DNA from: Holtiella tumoricola
GTDB lineage: Bacteria > Bacillota > Clostridia > Lachnospirales > Cellulosilyticaceae
Assembly: GCF_027857615.1 (NCBI RefSeq)
Contig: NZ_JAQIFT010000016.1
Span: 1-64,000 of the forward strand
Direction of reading: 5' to 3'
DNA length: 64,000 nt
In this document: piece by piece, positions 35,182 to 43,699 of the stretch
How positions within the stretch are numbered: position 1 is the stretch's first letter
How the letters are laid out: each line of letters begins with the position of its first letter
Position numbers and translations under genes: made by a program
Notes under the pieces: generated by a model
Databases searched by the model: none
Told to the model about the DNA's origin: nothing
What the model saw: only the letters and a program-made list of their open reading frames with translations

Positions 35182-36372
35182 TTATAATATGATTAATACT
35201 AATTTAAAAATCCAGTTAGCTGCAATCCCTGCACACAGACCACCTATTGTATGAGAAAAAATGGCTTTGCCTGTAAGGCTACGACACTTTAAGCTATCCA
35301 TCATAGCTGTATGTGTACTTAAGTAACCACTCCAACACATACACATTGCCGTAAATACAGCAATATCATTGGCATGTGCAAGCCCTTCGCTTACTAAGTT
35401 TGGCACAAGTCCAATGGCTGCACCCGCTGCACCTAATGAAGTAATTGGAACAGCAATGGCCTGTGGTGAAGAAAAACCAAATAGAGGTTGTAAAATAAAG
35501 TTTAATTTTTCTCCTAGTATAGGAAGTAGACCAATCCCCTCATAAGCTGCACCTGTATAAGTTCCATCTAATGATGGTCCATTAGTAAGAACAAGGACAA
35601 AAGTACAGATAATAAGTACGCCTGGAATAATAGCCATACCCATCCCTACTCCTGAATGTCCACCTTCTAAAAGTGCATTCATAAAACGTTCACCTAAGCT
35701 TCCTGTTCTCACTTCACGGTAATTAATAAGATCTATACTTTCATCAATTACTTCTTCACACCAACTCTCGGTACCATAATGCTTTTTGGTATAGTACATC
35801 ATAAGCTTTGTACTTATAATACTTCCTATAATTGCACCTATATTCCCAATCACAACAGCTATGCCTAAATGCTCACCAACACCTTTAACACCGATCATAA
35901 ATACAGTAATCATAAGTCCCATCCCAAAGGCTGTTCCTAAATTCGTAAGAGCTGGTAGCTGATACTTTTTAAAATATTGTCTAAAACGTTTGTCATCACA
36001 TAATGTGAGTATTGCTGGATTATCCGAAAAATAAGTGGTTAATACACTCATAATACTTGCACCTGGCAAATCATATAGTGGTTTCATAAGTCTTGAAAGT
36101 AACTTATTAATAATTGCCAACCCACCAAATTCAGTTAAAACACCTGAGAACGCACCTGCTATAACTGCAATCGCCATAATATAAAATACTGTTCCCATTA
36201 AAAGGTCATAAGATGTATTGAGGAGTGTATTGAACATATTTGCTACACCCATTTTTTGACCTAGTAAAAAGAGGCCTCCAAAAGTGATTACTAAACATAA
36301 TACACCTTCAATACCTACAGCCTTTTTTAATTTGTAATGCACTTCTTGATTGTGCTCATCTTGTCTATTCAT
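35182..36372 (-). CDS. Gate/nucleoside-recognition domain membrane protein
   Basis: Polytopic inner-membrane protein of 396 residues with about nine or ten hydrophobic segments and two Gate-like regions (AGAFSGVLTEFGGLAIINKLLS; LPGASIMSVLTTYFSDNPA near 98-116). It resembles the uncharacterised clostridial membrane proteins related to spore-maturation SpmA/SpmB and nucleoside transporters. It lies 23 bases after cobT and before the terminator, so it appears to be the last gene of the cobalamin operon. A role in moving a nucleoside-like B12 precursor is a guess from position only. Confidence 0.7.
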   Translation of the reverse strand: MNRQDEHNQEVHYKLKKAVGIEGVLCLVITFGGLFLLGQKMGVANMFNTLLNTSYDLLMGTVFYIMAIAVIAGAFSGVLTEFGGLAIINKLLSRLMKPLYDLPGASIMSVLTTYFSDNPAILTLCDDKRFRQYFKKYQLPALTNLGTAFGMGLMITVFMIGVKGVGEHLGIAVVIGNIGAIIGSIISTKLMMYYTKKHYGTESWCEEVIDESIDLINYREVRTGSLGERFMNALLEGGHSGVGMGMAIIPGVLIICTFVLVLTNGPSLDGTYTGAAYEGIGLLPILGEKLNFILQPLFGFSSPQAIAVPITSLGAAGAAIGLVPNLVSEGLAHANDIAVFTAMCMCWSGYLSTHTAMMDSLKCRSLTGKAIFSHTIGGLCAGIAANWIFKLVLIIL

Positions 36373-36395
36373 GCTGTCTCCCTCTAGCTATTACT

Positions 36396-37472
36396 TTATT
36401 TCCATATATGCATGTAATTACTTTTATCTACACCTGCATCTTCAAAAGTACCCATACCTAATAATGTATATTTAGCCATTTCTATAAGATTAAATAAAAT
36501 TGGACATCCGCTTCCTTCTCCTAGACGCATCTCTAAGTTTAAATGTGGCTCAAGTCCAATCTCCATTAATAATTTCTGCATACCCACTTCTTTTGAGAGG
36601 TGAGATGCTACCATGTAATCTTTAACTGTTGGACATAGTTTATAAGCAACTAATGCTGCCGCTGCTGCAATAAAACCATCAATTACCACTACTTTCTTTC
36701 CATGAGCTGCTGCTAGATAGACTCCAACAAGGCCTGCTAGATCATATCCACCTACTTTGGCTAAAACATCAATGGGATCATTAGGATCTGGTTGATTCAC
36801 TTGAAATGCCTTTTTAATTGCATTGATTTTACTATTAAATACTTGATCCTTAGCCCCTGAACCTTTACCTGTCACTTCTTCTACATCTAACTTTAAAAGA
36901 GCGGCTGTAATAGCTGCAGATGTTGTTGTATTACCAATACCCATTTCACCTGTTCCAAAAATCTCATAGCCATTCTCTATTAATTTATTTGTCTCTTCAA
37001 TACCTACTTCAATCGCTTCCATCGCTTGTTCATAAGTCATTGCAGACTGAATACTCATATCTTGAGTTCCATAAGCTATTTTACGATTATGAATCAAAGG
37101 ATGCTTAAAGTCTGCTTTAACACCTATATCAACGATATGTATATCTGAACCTGCAAACTGGCTAAGCTTATTCACACCTGTTATACCTCTTGTAAAGTTA
37201 TAGGTTACAGTGGCTGTCACTTCTTGGGGACAACTACTTACGCCTTGGTCGCATACACCGTTATCACTGCACATAATCACTGTTGCACACGGTTTTGTTT
37301 TTATATCCATTGTGCCCTGCACACCTGCTAACTGAATCATTAACTGCTCTAATTTCCCTAAAGAGCCTACAGGTTTAGTCAGCCCATCCAGATAAGTTTC
37401 CATTTGTTTTGCCACTTCAAGGTTTAAAGGTTCAATATCTGCTATAAATTGTTTAAGTTCCTCTTGTCTCAT
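36396..37472 (-). CDS. cobT: Nicotinate-nucleotide--dimethylbenzimidazole phosphoribosyltransferase CobT
   Basis: Makes alpha-ribazole phosphate from NaMN and a lower-ligand base for cobalamin assembly. The 358 residues include the conserved TKPVGSLGKLE near 31-41, GEMGIGNTTTSAAI near 173-186 and RLGEGSGCPI near 317-326, which holds the catalytic glutamate. The start overlaps cobS by four bases (ATGA), showing coupling. Confidence 0.96.
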   Translation of the reverse strand: MRQEELKQFIADIEPLNLEVAKQMETYLDGLTKPVGSLGKLEQLMIQLAGVQGTMDIKTKPCATVIMCSDNGVCDQGVSSCPQEVTATVTYNFTRGITGVNKLSQFAGSDIHIVDIGVKADFKHPLIHNRKIAYGTQDMSIQSAMTYEQAMEAIEVGIEETNKLIENGYEIFGTGEMGIGNTTTSAAITAALLKLDVEEVTGKGSGAKDQVFNSKINAIKKAFQVNQPDPNDPIDVLAKVGGYDLAGLVGVYLAAAHGKKVVVIDGFIAAAAALVAYKLCPTVKDYMVASHLSKEVGMQKLLMEIGLEPHLNLEMRLGEGSGCPILFNLIEMAKYTLLGMGTFEDAGVDKSNYMHIWK

Positions 37473-38221
37473 CCAATCATCCCCTTACTTATAATCATCA
37501 AATAGGTTAATATAACCCATTCCGCTAGTTGATGTGTTGCACCTAAACAGTCTCCATTCAAACCATTTAACTTCTTACTAAATTTATGATTTAAAATAAA
37601 CACTGTTACACCAACGATTAAAAGACCTAATATCATTTCCATTCCTGATACAAGACTTATGCCTACACCACAAAAAACTAGAAGATTAAATCCCAGTCCT
37701 ATTTTACTAATGTTTTGAATCCATAAAGAACCCATTCCCTTTGAGACATTACGTCCTATAGAACAGATTAAACAAACTGCCATTTTTGCACTTACAGGTA
37801 CCCATATCATTAAATAAGGATCTTCTCTTAAAAGGTAAAATCCAATAAGATGATACATAAAATCAATAAGTAGTGCTAATACACCAAATGTACCCACTCT
37901 ACTATCTTTCATAATTTCTAGCGTTCTTGCTGCATCTCGATTGGCTCCAAATCCATCAAATACATCACTTACACCATCTAAATGAATACCACCTGTTATC
38001 CAAATACCACCTATTGTAGCTAAAAGTGCACCCAGTAAGGGATCTACTAAACTTCCTACTCCAAATAGTATCCAAGTAAAAATACCCACAATGAGCCCTA
38101 TAAAAGTAAAAAAGCACATGGCTCCTTTAAAATCACTCGGTTCTGCCGGCATTGCTGCTTTGGTAATAGGAATACGTGTTAAAAATTGCATAGCTAGTAC
38201 CCATTGTTTTAACTTCTTCAT
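37469..38221 (-). CDS. cobS: Adenosylcobinamide-GDP ribazoletransferase CobS
   Basis: Integral membrane cobalamin synthase joining adenosylcobinamide-GDP and alpha-ribazole (phosphate). About 250 residues with several helices and the metal-binding motif GGIHLDGVSDVFDGFGANRDAART near residues 75-98 (shown here by its HLDGVSDVFDG core). I use the ATG at 38221; a TTG three codons earlier is possible and neither has a strong ribosome site. It is 35 bases after the phosphatase gene. Confidence 0.94.
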   Translation of the reverse strand: MKKLKQWVLAMQFLTRIPITKAAMPAEPSDFKGAMCFFTFIGLIVGIFTWILFGVGSLVDPLLGALLATIGGIWITGGIHLDGVSDVFDGFGANRDAARTLEIMKDSRVGTFGVLALLIDFMYHLIGFYLLREDPYLMIWVPVSAKMAVCLICSIGRNVSKGMGSLWIQNISKIGLGFNLLVFCGVGISLVSGMEMILGLLIVGVTVFILNHKFSKKLNGLNGDCLGATHQLAEWVILTYLMIISKGMIG

Positions 38222-38256
38222 CTGCTTCAACTCTTTCTTTTATATCCAAAAATGTA

Positions 38257-38832
38257 TTAATAACTATCTCTTGATAAATCTAAGTACCAAAAATCATGTT
38301 CATAGTTTGTTGTAACAACCATTCCTGTATGTACCTTAAACTTCCAAAACATATCTAAGTTTTCACCAAACATATAACAAAGGGCCATACGAATCGTTCC
38401 TGCATGACATACAACAACTGCATCTTCACCAGCTTCTTCTAGCTCTTTAATAAAACTTACAACCCTTTCATATTGCATCATGGCACTTTCACCTTCTGGA
38501 ATCACATAGTTTTTCCAGTCATTGTCCCATGCATCCCGCTCAGCCAGATATCTTCTGCCAATCTGTCTATAAGTAAGTCCTTCAAAAATACCCATATTTC
38601 TTTCTAATAGCCTTGCATCTACTTTAAAATAGACATTAGCAAAAAGCAACCCTGCTGTTTCAATAGCTCTAGCTGCGGGACTTGAATAGACATTGATACA
38701 TTCATTAAAACTTGTTTGAATGGCTTTTACTTCTTTTACACCTTCTTGTGTAAGCCTTACATCTATTTTTCCATAATAACTATTCTTTTCATTTTCTTCT
38801 GTCTTACCATGACGAACCCAATATATTTTCAT
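38257..38832 (-). CDS. cobC: Histidine phosphatase, probable alpha-ribazole phosphatase CobC
   Basis: Phosphoglycerate-mutase-like phosphatase, 191 residues, with the catalytic RHG in YWVRHGKTEEN, SSPAARAIETA with the second arginine, an acidic LLERNMGIFEG, and VVVCHAGTIRMALCY with the second histidine. Its place among cob genes points to removal of phosphate from alpha-ribazole-5'-phosphate or cobalamin phosphate. The ATG at 38832 has an AGGAG site eight bases upstream; an in-frame GTG overlaps that site. Confidence 0.85.
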   Translation of the reverse strand: MKIYWVRHGKTEENEKNSYYGKIDVRLTQEGVKEVKAIQTSFNECINVYSSPAARAIETAGLLFANVYFKVDARLLERNMGIFEGLTYRQIGRRYLAERDAWDNDWKNYVIPEGESAMMQYERVVSFIKELEEAGEDAVVVCHAGTIRMALCYMFGENLDMFWKFKVHTGMVVTTNYEHDFWYLDLSRDSY

Positions 38833-38843
38833 TTGTACCACTC

Positions 38844-39908
38844 CTAATATTTAAGTTGCTCTAACGCCTCAATAAGAAGTTGATTTTGTTCATGTGATTT
38901 TATACCTATGCGATAGTGTAAGTCTGTAAGTCCTGCATAGTTTCCACAATGACGTATTAAAATACCTTTTTCCATAAGCATTTCTTTTAACCCTTTAATA
39001 GGTGATTTAAATAATATATAATCTGCTGCTGAAGGATAACAATAAAAACCTAATCGTGTGAGATGTTCTTGTATATAATCATACTCTCTACGAATAAGTG
39101 CTTTTGTTTCTTTAGCATATTCATCATCATTTAGTGCCACTATACCTGCTAGTTGGGCAATCCCTGAAACAGACCACGGTTGAGCAGCTTGTTGTACTGC
39201 CTTTTTCAGTTCTAAATCTGAGAAGCATCCATAACCTAACCTAAGACCAGCCATGGCATAAAATTTTGTAAAAGCCTTTAAAATGACAAGACATTTATAG
39301 TTTCCAAGTTCAGCAAGTAAACTATATTTTTCAGGTGTTTCTACAAAATCCATAAAGCATTCATCCACAATGAGTTTAATGTTAAACGTTTCACATTTTT
39401 CTAATACCTTAATTAAAAAAGTTCTAGAAGTTAATTGTCCTGTAGGATTATTAGGATTACATAGCCACATCATATCCAAATCTGGCGTAAGCATTTCTAG
39501 AAAATCTTCTTGTATATTAAAGTTATTATTTTCTTTTAAATTGTATGCTACAACTTCACACCCTACTTGTTCCATTGCTAAGGCATATTCTGCAAAGGTA
39601 GGTGCTAAAATAAGTGCACGCTTTGGCTTACAGACATACACTAAGCGGAAGATTAAATCCGCAGCTCCATTTCCACAGAGAATACTTTCCTTTAGCAAAC
39701 CATAATGGTCGCTTATTGCCTCAGTTAACTTCCTACATAATGGATCTGGATATTGAACTGCTAAATCAAGATTCTGTGCCAGGGCAGTACGAACACTTGG
39801 CGCTAATCCCAAAGGATTAATGTTTACTGAAAAGTCGATAATTTTTTTGTCGTCACATCCAAGTTTTTCGGCGAGAGAAAATACATCGCCACCGTGTATT
39901 AAATGCAT
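38844..39908 (-). CDS. cobD: Threonine-phosphate decarboxylase CobD
   Basis: PLP enzyme making (R)-1-aminopropan-2-yl phosphate, the linker of the nucleotide loop. The 354-residue aminotransferase-fold protein begins MHLIHGGDVFSLAEKLG, typical of CobD, and has WLCNPNNPTGQL, DECFMDF and the PLP lysine in ILKAFTKFYAMAGLRLGYG. The start at 39908 has GAAGGAG upstream; the longer frame is rejected. It is 11 bases after cbiB, whose product uses its product, supporting CobD over HisC. Confidence 0.92.
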   Translation of the reverse strand: MHLIHGGDVFSLAEKLGCDDKKIIDFSVNINPLGLAPSVRTALAQNLDLAVQYPDPLCRKLTEAISDHYGLLKESILCGNGAADLIFRLVYVCKPKRALILAPTFAEYALAMEQVGCEVVAYNLKENNNFNIQEDFLEMLTPDLDMMWLCNPNNPTGQLTSRTFLIKVLEKCETFNIKLIVDECFMDFVETPEKYSLLAELGNYKCLVILKAFTKFYAMAGLRLGYGCFSDLELKKAVQQAAQPWSVSGIAQLAGIVALNDDEYAKETKALIRREYDYIQEHLTRLGFYCYPSAADYILFKSPIKGLKEMLMEKGILIRHCGNYAGLTDLHYRIGIKSHEQNQLLIEALEQLKY

Positions 39909-39919
39909 AGTTACTCCTT

Positions 39920-40882
39920 CTATCTCATGACTATAGCTCTTATTGCTATAAATACTAATAAACCTAGTATACACGTTGCATACATTAATTGATTTGTTCT
40001 TTTAATATCTTCTGTTTCTACTGGGCGAATAGAGTCGCCTATAGTTGGTTTTTCACATTTCTTACCAAAATAATAAGCATCTCCTGCTAGTTGGATTTCT
40101 AATGCCCCTGCACATGCTGCTTCTGTATGAGCACTATTGGGACTCTTATGATTATAACGGTCGCGCTTATAGATTTTATAGGCCCCCTTTATACTCATAC
40201 CACATAATCCACTTGCTAAAATCATTAAGTAAGCACTTATTCTTGCTGGAATATAATTGGCTACGTCATCTAACTTGGCTCCAAAAGTACCAAAATATTG
40301 GTATTTATCATTTTTGTATCCAATCATCGAGTCTAATGTATTGATTGCTTTGTATAGATACGCAAGAGGTACCCCACCTATTACTAAATAAAAAAGTGGT
40401 CCTATAATACCATCCGATGTATTTTCTGCTACGGTCTCGATGGCTGCTTTTGCTACACCTTGTTCATCTAAACTTGCTGTATCTCTTCCAACAATCATGC
40501 TTACTGCATATCTAGCACCTTCTAAATCATGTTTTTTAAGTGCTATATAAACTTTCATGCTTTCATCTTTTAGACTTTTTGTTGCAAGCACTTGGTAACC
40601 CATAATCACTTGCAAAATAAATCCTACAACAGGATGTATCCAATAAGCTAGAGTAATTACTGTCAAACTTACAAAAAAGGTGATACCTACCACGGCGATT
40701 ACAAGTATCGTTCCGCCGATGCGTTCACCTTTTTTCGTCTGTGGTATCCATGATCGAATCCATTTTTCACCTTTTGTAATCAGTGTACCTATTGCACGAA
40801 CTGGATGTGGAAAATGATAAGGATCTCCTAATAGAAGATCCAAAATAAAAGCACATACTGTAATTAAAATAATTGATTTCAT
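39920..40882 (-). CDS. cbiB: Adenosylcobinamide-phosphate synthase CbiB
   Basis: Membrane enzyme attaching aminopropanol phosphate to adenosylcobyric acid. The 320 residues begin with ILDLLLGDPYHFPHPVRAIG, the family signature, and contain VAENTSDGIIGPLFYLVIGG and AGALEIQLAGDAYYFG. It is the first of the cbiB-cobD-cobC-cobS-cobT run; cobU, the kinase/guanylyltransferase, is missing here. I find no B12 riboswitch in the 76 bases upstream. Confidence 0.95.
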   Translation of the reverse strand: MKSIILITVCAFILDLLLGDPYHFPHPVRAIGTLITKGEKWIRSWIPQTKKGERIGGTILVIAVVGITFFVSLTVITLAYWIHPVVGFILQVIMGYQVLATKSLKDESMKVYIALKKHDLEGARYAVSMIVGRDTASLDEQGVAKAAIETVAENTSDGIIGPLFYLVIGGVPLAYLYKAINTLDSMIGYKNDKYQYFGTFGAKLDDVANYIPARISAYLMILASGLCGMSIKGAYKIYKRDRYNHKSPNSAHTEAACAGALEIQLAGDAYYFGKKCEKPTIGDSIRPVETEDIKRTNQLMYATCILGLLVFIAIRAIVMR

Positions 40883-40958
40883 ATCCTTCGTCCATTCTTT
40901 TTGTCATTTATAATCTATTCGTATAGTGTTTGTTTCTATTACCAAAAACTATTCCCCT

Positions 40959-41759
40959 TTAGATAAAAAGAATAAAGCTTAGAAGTTCCATATAGTTATC
41001 TGTCGTATATGAAACAGTAAACTCATCAATCTGTCTAGCATTTGGATAGAAAGAATATTTGTAAGCATCTTCATGCTTATTAAAAACAACTTTTAAATTA
41101 AATACATCTGGTATAGACAAATTGCTTGTCCAACCTACTGTTTTAAGCTCTGATAAACTTTGCTTAACAGTCTTTTGTATACGCTCTTTTGCAAGTTCTG
41201 GATGAATACTCACCATACCTCCACCAAAGCCTTCTTGTACCGCAACACTCTTTATAGTTGAGTCAAACTCTGCTACACTACGCACAAGTCCCCCATCTCC
41301 TGTTACCGTAATAATCGGTACACTAAGTAAATAAGCTACATAAGCATAAAGTGTAAATTCACTGGCTGGCTTATCATTTAAATACATTCCTCTTACCTTA
41401 CTTGGATAAAGTGTGTGAGCAAGTGGTGATGTATTAGCTAATCCATGACTATGATAGCCTATAAAAATAATACCGTCAAAGGTGTCGTCTAATCCTTCCA
41501 CCATATTATAAGGGTGGTTGCTCCAGCCAGTCATAAGCTTTGCATTTTTAGGTAATTGCTCTTGTATAAGATTATACCCATTTCCATGTGCATCCTTAAT
41601 AACAAACTCTACTGCCCCTGCTGCCATTGCCCCCTTACAAGCTGCTACCACTTCTCCTGTCATACGCTCTCTTGCTTCATATGGCGCAGTGTCATCTGCT
41701 TGTTGCCAATTTGAAATCCCTGTTACCCCTTCAATATCTGCAGTTATAAATATACGCAT
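40959..41759 (-). CDS. M55-family D-aminopeptidase (DppA-like)
   Basis: Zn-dependent M55 peptidase of 266 residues. Metal-ligand motifs are visible at the N-terminus (ITADIEGVTGI, Asp8 and Glu10) and in KDAHGNGYNL (about 59-68), then GYHSHGLANTSPLAHT (about 101-116). Family members cleave N-terminal D-amino acids and may salvage D-Ala-D-Ala peptides. It stands 76 bases before cbiB on the same strand and has its own likely extended -10 promoter, so it may be separate from the cob operon. Confidence 0.9.
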   Translation of the reverse strand: MRIFITADIEGVTGISNWQQADDTAPYEARERMTGEVVAACKGAMAAGAVEFVIKDAHGNGYNLIQEQLPKNAKLMTGWSNHPYNMVEGLDDTFDGIIFIGYHSHGLANTSPLAHTLYPSKVRGMYLNDKPASEFTLYAYVAYLLSVPIITVTGDGGLVRSVAEFDSTIKSVAVQEGFGGGMVSIHPELAKERIQKTVKQSLSELKTVGWTSNLSIPDVFNLKVVFNKHEDAYKYSFYPNARQIDEFTVSYTTDNYMELLSFILFI

Positions 41760-41793
41760 AGCTAACCTCCCTACAAGTTTAATATTTTATTCT

Positions 41794-41802
41794 AGTATAC
41801 CA
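41794..41802 (-). promoter_or_regulatory. Extended -10 promoter of M55 peptidase gene
   Basis: TGGTATACT on minus, about 35 bases before the start codon. TAGTATAC here recurs at 41850, in the divergent pepF promoter. Confidence 0.45.
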
Positions 41803-41829
41803 AAACTTGTATATTATTTCTATTATCTG

Positions 41830-41858
41830 TTATGTTTTTCCTAAAAAAGTAGTATACT
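41830..41858 (+). promoter_or_regulatory. Candidate promoter of pepF
   Basis: TTATGT (41830-41835), 17 bases, TATACT (41853-41858). The -10 sits in a 10-base palindrome TAGTATACTA. Confidence 0.4.
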
Positions 41859-41899
41859 AAAAAAGTAAAATTCAAAAAACAGACAGAAAGGGTTATATT

Positions 41900-43699
41900 A
41901 TGTCCACAAAAACAATTTCAACTCGTGACCAAGTGGCAGTAGAAAATACTTGGCGCTTAGAAGATATTTTTGAATCTGATCAAGATGTACAAGCTGCCAT
42001 TGCCTCAAGTAAACAATCCTTAGGCATTTTTAAATCCTATCAAAATCAAGTAACTTCTAATGCAAATACTTTATTCGAAGTTCTTAAAAAATCTGACGAT
42101 GTTTCTATGATCGTAGAAAAAATATATGTATACTGTCATATGCGTCTTCACCAAGATGGTGGCAACAGTTTCTATCAAGACCTTGCAAGCCAAAGTGAAA
42201 AGCTTATGGTTGATCTAGAAACAGCTACATCTTTTATTAGCCCAGAAATCAGTACTTTAACCGAAGCACAGCTAGAAGCTTTCCTTCAAGAAAATCCTGA
42301 GCTTACACTTTACAAACGTGTACTCCATGAAGTTTTACGTCAAAAAGAACATATCTTAGATGCTAAAACAGAAGATTTACTTTCTCAATTTGGAGAAATA
42401 ACAACTGCACCAAGCAATACTTTTGCTATGTTTAACAATGCTGACTTAAAACTTCCTACTATTCAAAATGAAGACGGAGAAGATGTTCGTATCACTCATG
42501 GTAACTATATCAGCCTCCTTGAAAGCCATAACCGTAGTGTACGTGAATCTGCTTTTACAGGCATGTATACTTCATATAGTAACTTTAAAAATACCCTTGC
42601 TACAAACTTTGCTGCAAGTGTAACAGGTTATAGTTTAGTTTCACGTATTCGCAACTTTAGAACACCTATTGCCTGTGCATTAAACGCAAACAATATTCCT
42701 ACTGAAGTTTATGATAATCTGATTACTACAGTAGATCACCATCTTAACCTTATGCATGATTATGTAGCTCTTAGAAAAGATATTATGGGTGTTGATACTT
42801 TACACATGTATGATATCTTCGTACCTCTTGTAAATGACTTCAAAAAGGAAATCTCTTTTGATGAAGCATGTAGCATTATTCTTGAAGCTTTAAAACCTTT
42901 AGGTGAAGACTATGTGGCACAAGTTAAAGAAGCATTTGATAGCCGTTGGGTAGATAAATATGAAAATGAAGGCAAACGTAGTGGGGCTTACTCATGGGGT
43001 TGTTTCGCAGCACCACATCCATATGTGCTTATGAACTACTCTAACAATGTAGACAACCTCTTTACATTAGCACATGAAATGGGACATGCAATGCATAGTT
43101 ACCTTTCATCACATACTCAGCCTTACCCATATGCTAACTACTGTATCTTTGTAGCAGAAGTTGCCTCTACTGTAAACGAAGCACTTCTTATGCAATATTT
43201 ACTTAAAACAACAACAGATCCTGACTTCCATAAATACTTAGTAAACTACTTTATGGAACAATTCAGAGGCACACTCTTCCGTCAAACTATGTTTGCTGAA
43301 TTCGAAAAATCAGTTTACACACTTCACTCAGAGGGTGCAACCCTTACTAGTCAAGTACTCTGTGATACTTACTACAACTTAGTTAAAAAATATCACGGTG
43401 ATGCTATTTGCGTAGATGACCTTATTGCAATGGAATGGGCACGTATTCCTCACTTCTATACACCATTCTATGTATATCAATACGCTACTGGCTATTCAGC
43501 TGCCATTGCCCTTTCTGAAGGTATATTAAAAGAAGGCCCTGAAGCAGTTAAACGCTACAAAGCCTTCTTAAGTGGTGGTTCTAGCCAAGATCCTATTGAT
43601 TTACTAAAAATGGCTGGTGTAGATATGAGTTCTCCAGCACCAATCGAATCTGCACTTAAAGTGTTTGAAGGTCTTATTGCAGAAATGAAAACGCTTTAA
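41900..43699 (+). CDS. pepF: Oligoendopeptidase F
   Basis: Cytoplasmic M3B zinc metallopeptidase cutting short peptides. The 599-residue length is typical; the metal site is HEMGHAMHSYL near residue 394, with the third ligand glutamate in AEVASTVNEALL. An N-terminal all-helical domain (about 1-200) precedes the catalytic domain. AAAGGG precedes the ATG. Its TAA overlaps the stop codon of the convergent CorA-like gene by shared bases, with no terminator hairpin between. Confidence 0.96.
   Translation: MSTKTISTRDQVAVENTWRLEDIFESDQDVQAAIASSKQSLGIFKSYQNQVTSNANTLFEVLKKSDDVSMIVEKIYVYCHMRLHQDGGNSFYQDLASQSEKLMVDLETATSFISPEISTLTEAQLEAFLQENPELTLYKRVLHEVLRQKEHILDAKTEDLLSQFGEITTAPSNTFAMFNNADLKLPTIQNEDGEDVRITHGNYISLLESHNRSVRESAFTGMYTSYSNFKNTLATNFAASVTGYSLVSRIRNFRTPIACALNANNIPTEVYDNLITTVDHHLNLMHDYVALRKDIMGVDTLHMYDIFVPLVNDFKKEISFDEACSIILEALKPLGEDYVAQVKEAFDSRWVDKYENEGKRSGAYSWGCFAAPHPYVLMNYSNNVDNLFTLAHEMGHAMHSYLSSHTQPYPYANYCIFVAEVASTVNEALLMQYLLKTTTDPDFHKYLVNYFMEQFRGTLFRQTMFAEFEKSVYTLHSEGATLTSQVLCDTYYNLVKKYHGDAICVDDLIAMEWARIPHFYTPFYVYQYATGYSAAIALSEGILKEGPEAVKRYKAFLSGGSSQDPIDLLKMAGVDMSSPAPIESALKVFEGLIAEMKTL

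Noticed and set aside
37206..37216. CAGTGGC sequence resembling a B12-box complement, suggesting a cobalamin riboswitch
   Set aside because: It lies inside cobT coding sequence, and no ~200-base non-coding leader precedes the cob operon.
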